DNA from: Haloarcula sp. CBA1129
GTDB lineage: Archaea; Halobacteriota; Halobacteria; Halobacteriales; Haloarculaceae
Direction: 5' to 3'
Assembly: GCF_008729015.1 (NCBI RefSeq)
Contig: NZ_RKSM01000001.1
Span: 558,001-622,000, forward strand
DNA: 64,000 nucleotides
A program made the position numbers and the translations under genes. Position 1 is the first letter of the stretch. Each line of letters starts with the position of its first letter. Positions 8,285 to 16,280 of this stretch are shown here, piece by piece. The notes beneath the pieces were generated by a model. That model was given only the letters and a program-made list of their open reading frames with translations, did not search any database and was not told where the DNA came from.

Positions 8285-10013
8285 CAAGGAACTCGCGAAG
8301 GCCTTCGGCGTCGCGGGTGTTCAACACGTCGCCCGTCTCGGCCCACCCCCGCCGCGCCGTGTGGACGCCGTAGCGCAGGAGTTCGAAGTTGCCCGGGCTG
8401 TGTGCGTCCGTGTTGATGGCGATTGTCGCCCCGGACTCGATGGCCTGCTTGACCGCGCCACCGCCGAGGTCCAGACGGGCGGGGTTGGCGTTGATTTCGA
8501 GCGCTGTATCGTTGTCGGCGGCGACCGCTGCGAGACGTTCGATGTCGACGTCCAGACCCTCCCGGCGGTTGAGATAGCGGCCCGTCGGGTGGCCGATGAC
8601 GTTCACGTCGGGGTGTTCCGCCGCGGCGACGAGGCGGTCGGTGCCGTCCCCGTCCAGTGCGGCGTGGGGCGAAGCGACCACGACATCTAGCTCCGCCAGC
8701 AGATCGTCTGCGACCGAGACGCTGCCGTCTGCGGCGATGTTGGCCTCGACGCCGGTGAACACGTCGATATCGGCGTCCGCCGCGACCGACTCGACTGCTG
8801 CTATCTGCTCGCGGAGTTCCTCGTCCGGGACGCCGACGCCGCCGACCATCCCCGGTCCGGTCGCGTGGTCCGTGACGGCGAGGTAGTCGTGGCCGAACGC
8901 GGCTGCGCCTTCCACCATCTCCGCGATGGTGTTGCGACCGTCCGACCAGTTCGTGTGGATGTGGATGTCGCCGCGGACCTCGCCCTCGGCGATAAGGTCC
9001 GGGAGCGACCCGTCGGCGGCGGCCTCGACCTCGCCGCGGTTCTCGCGGAGTTCCGGCGGCACCCACTCCATGCCTAGCGCCTCGTACACTTCGTCCTCGG
9101 TTTCGCTGGCCACCAGTTCGCCGGCTCGCTGGCCGTCGTCCTCGACGCCCTCGACATCGAAGACCCCATATTCGTTTACCTTCAGGTCTCGCTCGATAGC
9201 GCGGTTGCGGACCGCGACGTTGTGGTCCTTGCTGCCGGTGAAATACTGGAGCGCCGTGCCGAACTCCGACGGGTCGACGATGCGCAAATCGACCCGAACG
9301 TCGTCCGCGTAAGCGCTCGCCTTCGTGTCGCCGGATTCGATGACCCGGTCGAGCCCGTCCCAGTCGGCGAACCGCTCGACGACGGCTTCGGGGTCGGTAC
9401 TCCCGACGAGCACGTCCACGTCGCCGATGGTCGGTCGCCAGCGGCGGATAGAGCCGCCGAGTGCGCACTCGGCCACAGCATCGCCAGCGGCCATGTAGCC
9501 CCGAATCCGGTCGCCGTGCGGGCGGGCCTCGCCCAGCAGCGACCGCTCGTGGGCCTCGCGGGCGAAGTCGATGTTATCGAGGATATTCTGTTCCGTTTTC
9601 GCACCGAAGCCCGAAACCGCCTGTATCTCGCCGGCTTCGGCAGCCGCCTCCAGCTCGTCGAGGGTAGTGATGCTCAGCGCCTCGTACAGCGAGCCGACGG
9701 ATTTCGGGCCGATACCCTCGACCGCTGTGAGGGCGTCCATCTCGACGGGGAGCTCCTCGCGGAGTTCGATCAACTCCGCTATCTCGCCAGTTTCGAAGTA
9801 CTCGACGACCTTCGAGGAAATAGCGTCGCCGACGCCGTCTATCTCACCGACGCTGTCCTCGCCCTCGGCGGCCAGCCCCTCGATTGCACCGGGGAAGTCC
9901 CTGATGTTCTCGGCCGCCCGACGGTAGGCCCGGGGCTTGTACTCCACGCCTTTCGCGTCCAGCAGGTCGGCGAACTCTTCGAGCAGCGTCGCGATTTCGT
10001 CGTTCCGGCTCAT
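8277..10013 (-). CDS. polX: DNA polymerase/3'-5' exonuclease PolX
   Basis: A 578-residue family X polymerase for base-excision repair. Order: helix-hairpin-helix 8-kDa-like region (residues about 1-130, with DAISSKVVEYFETGEIA and VEGIGPKSVGSLYEAL), palm with GGSIRRWRPTIGDVDVLVG near 180-198 holding two catalytic aspartates, third aspartate in VRVDLRIVD near 240, then a C-terminal PHP exonuclease domain beginning DIHIHTNWSDGRNT near 340 and ending INTDAHSPG. The ATG at 10013 was preferred over seven extra upstream codons. The gene starts one base from the end of the upstream DUF5788 gene; the three genes form an operon. Confidence 0.93.
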   Translation of the reverse strand: MSRNDEIATLLEEFADLLDAKGVEYKPRAYRRAAENIRDFPGAIEGLAAEGEDSVGEIDGVGDAISSKVVEYFETGEIAELIELREELPVEMDALTAVEGIGPKSVGSLYEALSITTLDELEAAAEAGEIQAVSGFGAKTEQNILDNIDFAREAHERSLLGEARPHGDRIRGYMAAGDAVAECALGGSIRRWRPTIGDVDVLVGSTDPEAVVERFADWDGLDRVIESGDTKASAYADDVRVDLRIVDPSEFGTALQYFTGSKDHNVAVRNRAIERDLKVNEYGVFDVEGVEDDGQRAGELVASETEDEVYEALGMEWVPPELRENRGEVEAAADGSLPDLIAEGEVRGDIHIHTNWSDGRNTIAEMVEGAAAFGHDYLAVTDHATGPGMVGGVGVPDEELREQIAAVESVAADADIDVFTGVEANIAADGSVSVADDLLAELDVVVASPHAALDGDGTDRLVAAAEHPDVNVIGHPTGRYLNRREGLDVDIERLAAVAADNDTALEINANPARLDLGGGAVKQAIESGATIAINTDAHSPGNFELLRYGVHTARRGWAETGDVLNTRDAEGLREFLDA

Positions 10014-10014
10014 G

Positions 10015-10467
10015 TTAGTAACTCCGCCCGGCACGACCCGTGCCGGAGTCCGCGTCCTCGTGGCCCAACGCTTTCTGGAGGAACTTCATCCAACGCTTTC
10101 TGTCAGCAGTCTCCTGTGCCTGCGCTTCCTGTTCGATGTTCGCTGCACCGAGCTGTTCGAGGGCGTTGAGCGCTCGGTCGATGCCAATAATTGCCGTGGC
10201 GAGTTCTTCACCGCGCTCGTAGCCCACTTCGTTGTCCTCGATCCGTTGCTTGCGCTGGAGGCGCTCGCGCCGCAGGTTCTTTTTCGCCTGCTCGACGCGC
10301 TCGCGCTCGCCCTGCGGAATCGTCTTCCGGCGCTTGATCTCGAAGACAAACGACTGGAGTTCGATCTCCTCGCCCTGCACGGTGATCTCATCGGGGATGT
10401 CCGCACCGACGGTCGCGCTGTCGCGTTCGATGCGCTCCAGCAACTGTTTGCGCTCGAACTCTTTCAC
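10015..10467 (-). CDS. DUF5788 family protein
   Basis: A 150-residue charged protein, start GTG at 10467 (VKEFERKQLLERIERD). The frame is open upstream to 10656, but those residues are low in family character and run through repeats. A long coiled-coil-prone, Arg/Lys/Glu-rich middle (KRRKTIPQGERERVEQAKKN) dominates and the C-terminus is Gln/Glu-rich. I recognise the haloarchaeal DUF5788 family, function unknown. Being first in a tight operon with PolX and a Mut7-C nuclease hints at a role in nucleic-acid repair or processing, but this is context only. Confidence 0.65.
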   Translation of the reverse strand: MKEFERKQLLERIERDSATVGADIPDEITVQGEEIELQSFVFEIKRRKTIPQGERERVEQAKKNLRRERLQRKQRIEDNEVGYERGEELATAIIGIDRALNALEQLGAANIEQEAQAQETADRKRWMKFLQKALGHEDADSGTGRAGRSY

Positions 10468-10691
10468 TACCGGAGTGTTAGACCGGGGTGCCCTTACCCG
10501 CTTCGCCCACAGAGACTGGGTTGCACGGAGCTGCCCGTTTCGCTTCGCCCACGCGTCCCCGTGCAGTCTCTCTCCTTCAGGCAGACTCCGTGATCGGTTC
10601 CGACTGAAATAGAAGCGGGTCGGCGATATCTTTTTCATGGTTTCTGTCGTTCTCACTGTACGAGAGTAATACCGCCGCCCTCGGTTATTAT
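10468..10691. promoter_or_regulatory. Divergent intergenic region with repeats
   Basis: This 224-base stretch separates the DUF5788 start from the CHAT-like gene. It contains a 12-base direct repeat CGCTTCGCCCAC at 10499-10510 and 10541-10552, and an inverted repeat: AGAGACTG-ggtt-GCACGG (10511-10528) against CCGTGCAGTCTCT (10559-10571), which pairs with a four-base bulge. This could be an operator, an RNA structure or a remnant mobile repeat. Promoters for both flanking genes must lie here. Confidence 0.45.
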
Positions 10692-12776
10692 ATGACTCTA
10701 GCTTTCGAACCGCTCGACGACCGACCCGGGCTCGCAGTCATCGACCAAATCGAGCGCCAGCGCTACCGGATACACACGCCGACGCCCATCGCGCTCAACG
10801 AGGGGGCGACCGACGTGTTTCAGTACCCAGTCGGGGACGCTGTCCGGATACGGACGCGCGCTATCGAACTCCCGACAGTCGTCATGGTGTACGTCCGTGA
10901 CGACGACGGGGCGATAGCCGCTGAGGTCGCACAGTTCGAGTCGGAGACGCTGCCGACAGATGACTACGTGCTCGACCCGCTAACGCAGATTAAGACGTAT
11001 ATGCGGGTCGAGAACACCGAGATTGAGGTCACCGTCGACTCGGACCGGACCCGAATCGAGTTCGACGCCCCGACGGACCTGCTCATCGGCGCTCGGTCCC
11101 AGCACGACCGGCCGGCGGCCACGGTCACGACGACCGAGCAACCGGCTGACGTGATGGCCGCAGTCGAGACCTTCGGCTCGGCGCTCAAGGCCTACGACCC
11201 CGAGCGCTCCTATCCGACGCTCCGTGGTCACCCGCCGGCGATTGAGATCGGGGACAGTTTAGAGATCCCTGCGGATATCGACAGTCCGGACACAGGTGTC
11301 ACGCTCGAACTCCCGCCCGACCTCGCGTCCGTCTTCGTCGCCGCACCGCTTTCGTACTACCTCGGTGCTTCGCTCGCTCCCGCAGCCACGCCGCGGCTCA
11401 CGACTGACACAGGATTTACGTACTCGCTCGACACTGCACGGGGCTTCGAGGCCGAGGTCGGACGCACGCTCAAACGCCTGTTCTTCCTCGATTGTGTCAC
11501 ACGCACTGAGGGGTTCCACCAGATCGACTTGCACGAGCGAGCAGCCATCGAGCCCTACGTCGATCTTGACTTCGAGTCGCTGTATCGGCAGTCGCTCGCG
11601 GAGCAGGTCGCCACCTATCTACAGGTCCCGTACGACGTTATCGAGGACCACATTCCGAAGTGGCGGCTGACGACGCACATCGACCCGGTGCCGACGAACG
11701 CAGAGCAACTGCCGTACGTCGTCGACGACCTCGCTATCGTCCAAACCCACCCACAACAACGGTTGAATCAGGCGACTGTTCCGGCAGAAGCCGAGGCCGA
11801 GTTCACTCGTGACGATGTCATCACCCGCGCTGCGACCTCCGACGCTGCTACCAACCCAGCCGACGTGGACTACGTCGAACCGCAGGCCGCGGACTCACTG
11901 GAACAAGCATGGATCGGGGACAGTATCCCGATCGGTGCGAGCAAGCTGACCAAAGCGGCGTTCGAACACCGACTTGACCGCGATAGGAACGCCGAAGACA
12001 TCACGATTCGCGTCGTCCAGAACGACGCTCGTATGGACGAGGAACGGCAGCTCGTCGACGAAGTGTACGGCAGCCGCGACGACCTGCCGTTCGATGTCAC
12101 GGTCCACGACGACCTGACGACGGCGGAGCTCAGAACCGTCCTCACGACCGACGCCGAGTTCTTCCACTACATCGGCCACACCGAACACGACGGCTTCGTC
12201 TGCTCCGACGGCAAGCTTGACGTGACAACAGTCGATTCGGTCGGCGTCGACACGTTCTTGCTGAACGCCTGTAACTCCTACAATCAGGGACTTGCGCTCG
12301 TCGAAAACGGCGCTATCGGCGGCATCGTCACGCTCAACGAAATCCTGAACGACGGTGCGGTTCGCATCGGTGAGTCGGTCGCCCGGCTGTTGAACTGTGG
12401 CTTCCCGCTTCGAGCGGCGCTAACTATTGCTCGGGGTGAGAGCATTCTGGGTGGGCAGTATATTGTCGTTGGTGATGGTGGTGTGACAGTTGCCCAAGCA
12501 GACGGCGGGATCCCAAACGTACTCGAAATAGAAACCGCTGAAACCGGCTACAACGTAGAAATGAATGTACATTCTACAGATAACAAAGGATTAGGAGCGA
12601 TTATGTTCCCTCATTTTAACGATTGTGAGGAGTATTATATAGTTCCGGGTTCAGTTGACAGATTCACTATCTCTAGAGACGAGCTAGTAGAGTTTCTACA
12701 TATGCAGCAAGTGCCTGTCAAAGCTAATGGAAGCCTCTACTGGAGCAATTCAATAGACTTGGATAACATTCACTAA
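10692..12776 (+). CDS. CHAT/caspase-like protein with divergent C-terminus
   Basis: A 694-residue protein of unknown function. Residues about 1-340 form an unrecognised N-terminal region. Residues about 420-605 look like a CHAT/caspase-type cysteine peptidase fold: strand, then FHYIGHTEHDGF with candidate catalytic His496, then FLLNACNSYNQG with candidate Cys527, then GIGGIVT-like strand and a final YIVVGDGGVTV segment like the closing GDP strand of CHAT and gingipain folds. The His-Cys spacing (31 residues) is short for the family. The last ~110 codons are AT-rich, unlike the rest. Function as a protease is inferred from motifs, not shown; it stands opposite a tiny membrane protein. Confidence 0.6.
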   Translation: MTLAFEPLDDRPGLAVIDQIERQRYRIHTPTPIALNEGATDVFQYPVGDAVRIRTRAIELPTVVMVYVRDDDGAIAAEVAQFESETLPTDDYVLDPLTQIKTYMRVENTEIEVTVDSDRTRIEFDAPTDLLIGARSQHDRPAATVTTTEQPADVMAAVETFGSALKAYDPERSYPTLRGHPPAIEIGDSLEIPADIDSPDTGVTLELPPDLASVFVAAPLSYYLGASLAPAATPRLTTDTGFTYSLDTARGFEAEVGRTLKRLFFLDCVTRTEGFHQIDLHERAAIEPYVDLDFESLYRQSLAEQVATYLQVPYDVIEDHIPKWRLTTHIDPVPTNAEQLPYVVDDLAIVQTHPQQRLNQATVPAEAEAEFTRDDVITRAATSDAATNPADVDYVEPQAADSLEQAWIGDSIPIGASKLTKAAFEHRLDRDRNAEDITIRVVQNDARMDEERQLVDEVYGSRDDLPFDVTVHDDLTTAELRTVLTTDAEFFHYIGHTEHDGFVCSDGKLDVTTVDSVGVDTFLLNACNSYNQGLALVENGAIGGIVTLNEILNDGAVRIGESVARLLNCGFPLRAALTIARGESILGGQYIVVGDGGVTVAQADGGIPNVLEIETAETGYNVEMNVHSTDNKGLGAIMFPHFNDCEEYYIVPGSVDRFTISRDELVEFLHMQQVPVKANGSLYWSNSIDLDNIH

Positions 12777-12845
12777 GCGTTCGAATTTCCTCGTAGCTCG
12801 TAAGTGCTGCAGAAAAGTTCTGAGTTGTCTAAGCTGGTTCTTCGT

Positions 12846-12977
12846 TTATGGCCCAATGTACGTGCTATTATTAGCTGCTGCAGTCCCCGCCTGAGATAGT
12901 AGCATCAGGAGGGTGAACAGTGCGCCGGCCATTTTCGGGTGCTCTGCGAGGTATTCGCGCATGGTAGTATCGGACAT
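12846..12977 (-). CDS. 43-residue signal-peptide-like small protein (DUF7503-type)
   Basis: A short frame reading MSDTTMREYLAEHPKMAG, then hydrophobic ALFTLLMLLSQAG, then TAAANNSTYIGP. It has a charged amphipathic start, a single hydrophobic helix (about residues 18-30), an AAA motif typical of a signal-peptidase site, and an eight-residue tail. I recognise the pattern as the haloarchaeal DUF7503 small-protein family, from memory. An AT-rich TATA-like element sits at the right distance upstream for a leaderless message. Its stop is 69 bases from the convergent CHAT-like gene. Function unknown. Confidence 0.7.
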   Translation of the reverse strand: MSDTTMREYLAEHPKMAGALFTLLMLLSQAGTAAANNSTYIGP

Positions 12978-13388
12978 GATACGATTTGGATGTTGGGCGA
13001 TAGATAATTAAATTTATTTGAAGAGTACCTACATATAATATATTGTATTAAGGATAGAATTAAAAGACAAATGCAGAAAACAATACAATCAAAGCCCAAA
13101 ACGTCTGTTTAGGGCCAAATCACACGTACAGATCGATCGGACAGAAGAACGGTCACAGCGATACCCCCCATCAGTAGCGTTTAGTAGACTGATATGCAAT
13201 TGATAGCCAAGATCAAGTATTGATGTCTGACTGGGAATCTCCGAATATTCACTCGAAGTATGTGCGTCCTACTGGCTCAGCTCGGCGGTTGGACGTAGAG
13301 GGGCCAATGTGTGCGACAATTGTGACCAGCGTGACTGGGTGGCTGGCTGATTTCAATCTCTGTGCTAGCAACAGTACCGGGAAAGAAG
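12978..13388. other. 411-base AT-rich intergenic region
   Basis: Bases about 13000-13110 are very AT-rich and hold the promoter of the small minus-strand gene. The remainder is mixed composition. An open frame of 58 codons starting at 13223 overlaps the next gene and is not convincing. No RNA gene was seen. Confidence 0.5.
13004..13016 (-). promoter_or_regulatory. TATA-box candidate for the 43-residue gene
   Basis: On the minus strand this reads TTTAATTAT within an AT-run, centred about 30 bases before the ATG at 12977, the spacing expected for a leaderless transcript. Confidence 0.5.
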
Positions 13389-14333
13389 ATGACCTCTGAG
13401 GAACAGTGGCAGCTCAGAGAGAAGGTAGTGGAGCTCTCCAGCGGGGCTATCAGCGGAAGCCGCCGCGCGGCAACGCAACACACGCCGCTGCTCCGGACCG
13501 AGTCAGCGGAGCGACGCGACGAAATGCGGACAGAGGTCCCGATTCCGCTGGCGAAAGTCGAGCAATCCCAGCAGTGTACCGTGTTGCACGTCGACGACGA
13601 CCCACAGGTGGGTGAACTGGTCGAGTTGTATCTCGAACGCATCAACGACGACTTCGACGTCGTGACGAAGACCAGCGCCGTCGCCGCACTTGACTTCCTC
13701 CGGACCGAGCAGGTCGACTGTATCGTCAGCGATTACGACATGCCAAACACCGATGGGCTGGAACTGCTGGAGCTCGTCCGCGAACAGTATCAGAACATCC
13801 CGTTCATCTTGTTCACTGGCAAGGGCAGCGAGGAGATCGCGAGCGAGGCAATTGCGTCGGGCGTTACCGACTATATGCAGAAGGGGGGCAAGTCAGACAC
13901 GTACGATGTCCTCGCCAACCGAATCGAGAACGCCGTCGAGCAACACCGCACTGAACAGCGGTTCTGGAACGCCCTCTCGTGGTATCAGCGGCTCGTCGAA
14001 CAGGAGCTCGCGGGCGTCTGTATCATTCAGGACGGGACGTTCGTCTACGTGAACCAGAAGCTGGCGGACATTTTCGGCTATGACCAGAGCGAACTCATCG
14101 ACGAATCACCGACCATCCTCACTCCAGCGGGCGACGAAAGCCGGTTCCCCGATTTACTCAGAACGGCAGAATCAGACGATCTTGAGACGTTCCATTCGGA
14201 ATTTGCGGGGCAACAGGCCGACGGTGAAACGCGGATAATCGAGGTGTCCGGCGGGGAAATCGAGTACGACGGCGAGCCAGCGTGGATCGGTGTGCTCCGA
14301 GACGCCGAAAGCCATCCCGATATTGGCGAGTGA
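13389..14333 (+). CDS. Response-regulator receiver plus PAS domain protein
   Basis: A 314-residue signalling protein. After about 60 low-homology residues comes a receiver domain (about 62-175): LHVDDDP acidic pocket, phospho-acceptor Asp in CIVSDYDMPNTDG, Thr in LFTGKG and Lys in YMQKGG. A PAS domain follows (about 205-310, VCIIQDGTFVYVNQKLADIFGYDQSEL). There is no histidine kinase or output domain, so it likely acts as a relay with an unlinked kinase. ATG 13389 follows GGGAAAG. A later ATG (13524, MRTEVPIPL) just before the receiver is an equally credible start. No partner lies alongside. Confidence 0.82.
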   Translation: MTSEEQWQLREKVVELSSGAISGSRRAATQHTPLLRTESAERRDEMRTEVPIPLAKVEQSQQCTVLHVDDDPQVGELVELYLERINDDFDVVTKTSAVAALDFLRTEQVDCIVSDYDMPNTDGLELLELVREQYQNIPFILFTGKGSEEIASEAIASGVTDYMQKGGKSDTYDVLANRIENAVEQHRTEQRFWNALSWYQRLVEQELAGVCIIQDGTFVYVNQKLADIFGYDQSELIDESPTILTPAGDESRFPDLLRTAESDDLETFHSEFAGQQADGETRIIEVSGGEIEYDGEPAWIGVLRDAESHPDIGE

Positions 14334-14471
14334 ATCGCTGTCTGGCTGCTGTGCGCCGCTCACTGGTTTGTATAGCTCTGACAGAGTGTTTCTCGGTCTT
14401 GTGACAGTCGTCCAGTGTCCGGCCCACTGTAAGCACAATCCCTTTCCACCGCCCACTCCTACCGTAGCACA

Positions 14472-15416
14472 ATGTCGGAGTGCGATGCCTGTGGAAAGCA
14501 GGAGAACATGCCGTACCAGTGTGGGCACTGTGGCGGGACCTACTGTGCGGAACACAGACTGCCCGAGGCCCACGATTGCCCCGGACTGGACAACTGGAGC
14601 GATCCGGGCGGCGTGTTCGACAGCGGGTTCGACGAGAGCGTAAACACCAGCCAGACCTCTGGGGGCGGCGGCGTCGCCGACCGGTTCGGTATCGACACTG
14701 GGCCCGGCGGGCCGCTGGCGTACTTCCGGGGGAACGTCACGTACCTGTTCCTAGCGATCATGGGGATCGTGTTCATTCTCGAACACATCGTTATCCTTTC
14801 TCTCGGTCGCGAAGCGTTCCAGACGTTGTTCGTACTCCATCCGAACAACCCAGAATACGTCTGGACATGGGTCACGTCGGTGTTCTCACACGCCCCCTTC
14901 GGGTTCTATCACATCTTCGGAAACGGGATTATCATCTACTTCTTCGGCCGACTCGTCGAGCAACAGATCGGGTCGAAGAAGTTCGCGATCTTCTTCCTCG
15001 TCTCGGGGGCGCTGGCGGGGCTCGGACAGATCGCGATTCAGACGGTGCAGGGTACCTCCGCCGGCGTTCTCGGAGCCAGCGGCGCGGCACTGGCGATCAT
15101 GGCGTTCCTGACCGTCCTGAAACCTGATCTCCGCGTGTATCTGTACTTCCTGATCCCGGTCCCGATATGGGCGATTACCGGCTTTTACTTCCTGTTGAGC
15201 GTCTTCGGCTCACTCAATCCGATGGGGGCCGGCCTGCTCGGCGGCAACATTGCCCACCTCGCCCACCTTATCGGCCTCGTTATCGGACTCTGGTACGGCC
15301 AGAAGATCAAGGGCCAGACCCGGATGCCCGGCCAGATACAGTTCGGCGGGGGCGGCGGCCCCGGCGGACCGGGCGGTCCCGGCGGTCCCGGCGGTCCGGG
15401 TCGCCGTCGGCCGTGA
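14472..15416 (+). CDS. Rhomboid intramembrane serine protease with AN1 zinc finger
   Basis: A 314-residue membrane protease. An N-terminal AN1-type zinc finger occupies residues 1-38 (CDACGK, CGHCGG, YCAEHRLPEAHDC). Six membrane helices follow from about residue 95: the HAPFGFYHIFGNGIIIYFFG segment, the catalytic serine in GVLGASGAALAIM, and the helix with catalytic histidine in NIAHLAHLIGLVIG. The C-terminal tail is a Gly-Pro repeat (GGPGGPGGPGG) ending in RRRP. It cleaves membrane-spanning substrates; the AN1 finger probably binds proteins. It overlaps or abuts the endonuclease V gene. Confidence 0.92.
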   Translation: MSECDACGKQENMPYQCGHCGGTYCAEHRLPEAHDCPGLDNWSDPGGVFDSGFDESVNTSQTSGGGGVADRFGIDTGPGGPLAYFRGNVTYLFLAIMGIVFILEHIVILSLGREAFQTLFVLHPNNPEYVWTWVTSVFSHAPFGFYHIFGNGIIIYFFGRLVEQQIGSKKFAIFFLVSGALAGLGQIAIQTVQGTSAGVLGASGAALAIMAFLTVLKPDLRVYLYFLIPVPIWAITGFYFLLSVFGSLNPMGAGLLGGNIAHLAHLIGLVIGLWYGQKIKGQTRMPGQIQFGGGGGPGGPGGPGGPGGPGRRRP

Positions 15417-15418
15417 CG

Positions 15419-16225
15419 ATGCACCCAGTTCGTCCCGAGTTCGTCCCCGACCCATCGCTCTCGCAGGCTGAGATGGAGGAGTTGCAACGCGACATCGCCG
15501 ATGTCGCACGGTTCGAAGACGACCTGAAATTTTCGCCCCGGACCATCACGTGCGCCGGAGATGTCCCTGACGGCGATCAGACGACGCTGGATGCTGGCGA
15601 CGATACAGTGGACACGCCACTCGTCGCCGGCGTCGATCAGGCGTTTGTCGACGACAAGGCTGTCTCGGCTATCGTCGTACTACGGAACGGCGAAGTCATA
15701 GAGCGAGTCAGCGCTGTCGAACGAACCGAGATTCCGTACATTCCCGGTCTGCTGTCGTTCCGCGAGGGCGGCGCGATTCTGGCCGCGTTCGCCGAACTGG
15801 ACCACGACCCCGACGTGGTGCTGGTCGACGGCAGCGGCCGCATCCACTTCCGGGAAGCCGGGCTGGCGACACACATCGGCGTCACGCTGGACGTGCCGGC
15901 CGTCGGCGTCGCCAAGAGCCTCCTCTGTGGCACGCCGGCGCAGTCGCTTGAGGAAACGTACCCGGAAGGCACGCGGATTCCGATTGCAGCCGACGACAGC
16001 GTTGAGACGTGCCCGAACGGGACGGGCATCGGCCATGCACTCCAGACCCGGCAGTACGACTCGCCGAACCGGTACATCAATCCGCTCATCGTCAGCCCCG
16101 GCCACCGCGTCAGCGCGAGCACGGCAGCGGATCTCGTCGAAGCCACCGCCGACGGCTACAAGCTCCCCGAGCCGACCCGGCTGGCTGACAACTACGCCGA
16201 CGAGGCGAAGGCGACTGTCACGTAG
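15419..16225 (+). CDS. nfi: Endonuclease V
   Basis: A 268-residue enzyme that nicks DNA one base 3' of deaminated purines (hypoxanthine), starting repair. Family motifs are in order: AGVDQAF with catalytic Asp (about residue 66), YIPGLLSFREGGAIL near 101-115, VLVDGSGRIHFREAGLATHIG near 133-153 with catalytic residues, and GVAKSLLCG near 162. The ATG at 15419 is three bases after the rhomboid stop; a GTG two codons upstream overlaps that stop and is an alternative. Together with the SDR that follows it shares direction but function differs. Confidence 0.93.
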   Translation: MHPVRPEFVPDPSLSQAEMEELQRDIADVARFEDDLKFSPRTITCAGDVPDGDQTTLDAGDDTVDTPLVAGVDQAFVDDKAVSAIVVLRNGEVIERVSAVERTEIPYIPGLLSFREGGAILAAFAELDHDPDVVLVDGSGRIHFREAGLATHIGVTLDVPAVGVAKSLLCGTPAQSLEETYPEGTRIPIAADDSVETCPNGTGIGHALQTRQYDSPNRYINPLIVSPGHRVSASTAADLVEATADGYKLPEPTRLADNYADEAKATVT

Positions 16226-16280
16226 CTCGTTCGGATAACCGACAGTATAACTTCCCGGGGTGTGTTCTCCCGGCCAACAC

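Noticed and set aside
9222-10169. A 315-codon plus-strand frame over polX
   Set aside because: Antisense to the PolX polymerase domains; no homology pattern or promoter.
13223-13399. 58-codon plus-strand frame ahead of the receiver-PAS gene
   Set aside because: Overlaps the next gene's start in another frame, has no family-like features and no clear promoter.
15343-15410. GC-rich repeat in the rhomboid C-terminus
   Set aside because: It encodes a Gly-Pro tail in frame, so it is a protein repeat and not a DNA element.
15167-15418. N-terminal extension of endonuclease V through the rhomboid C-terminus
   Set aside because: It would overlap the rhomboid coding region; endonuclease V homology starts at the ATG at 15419.
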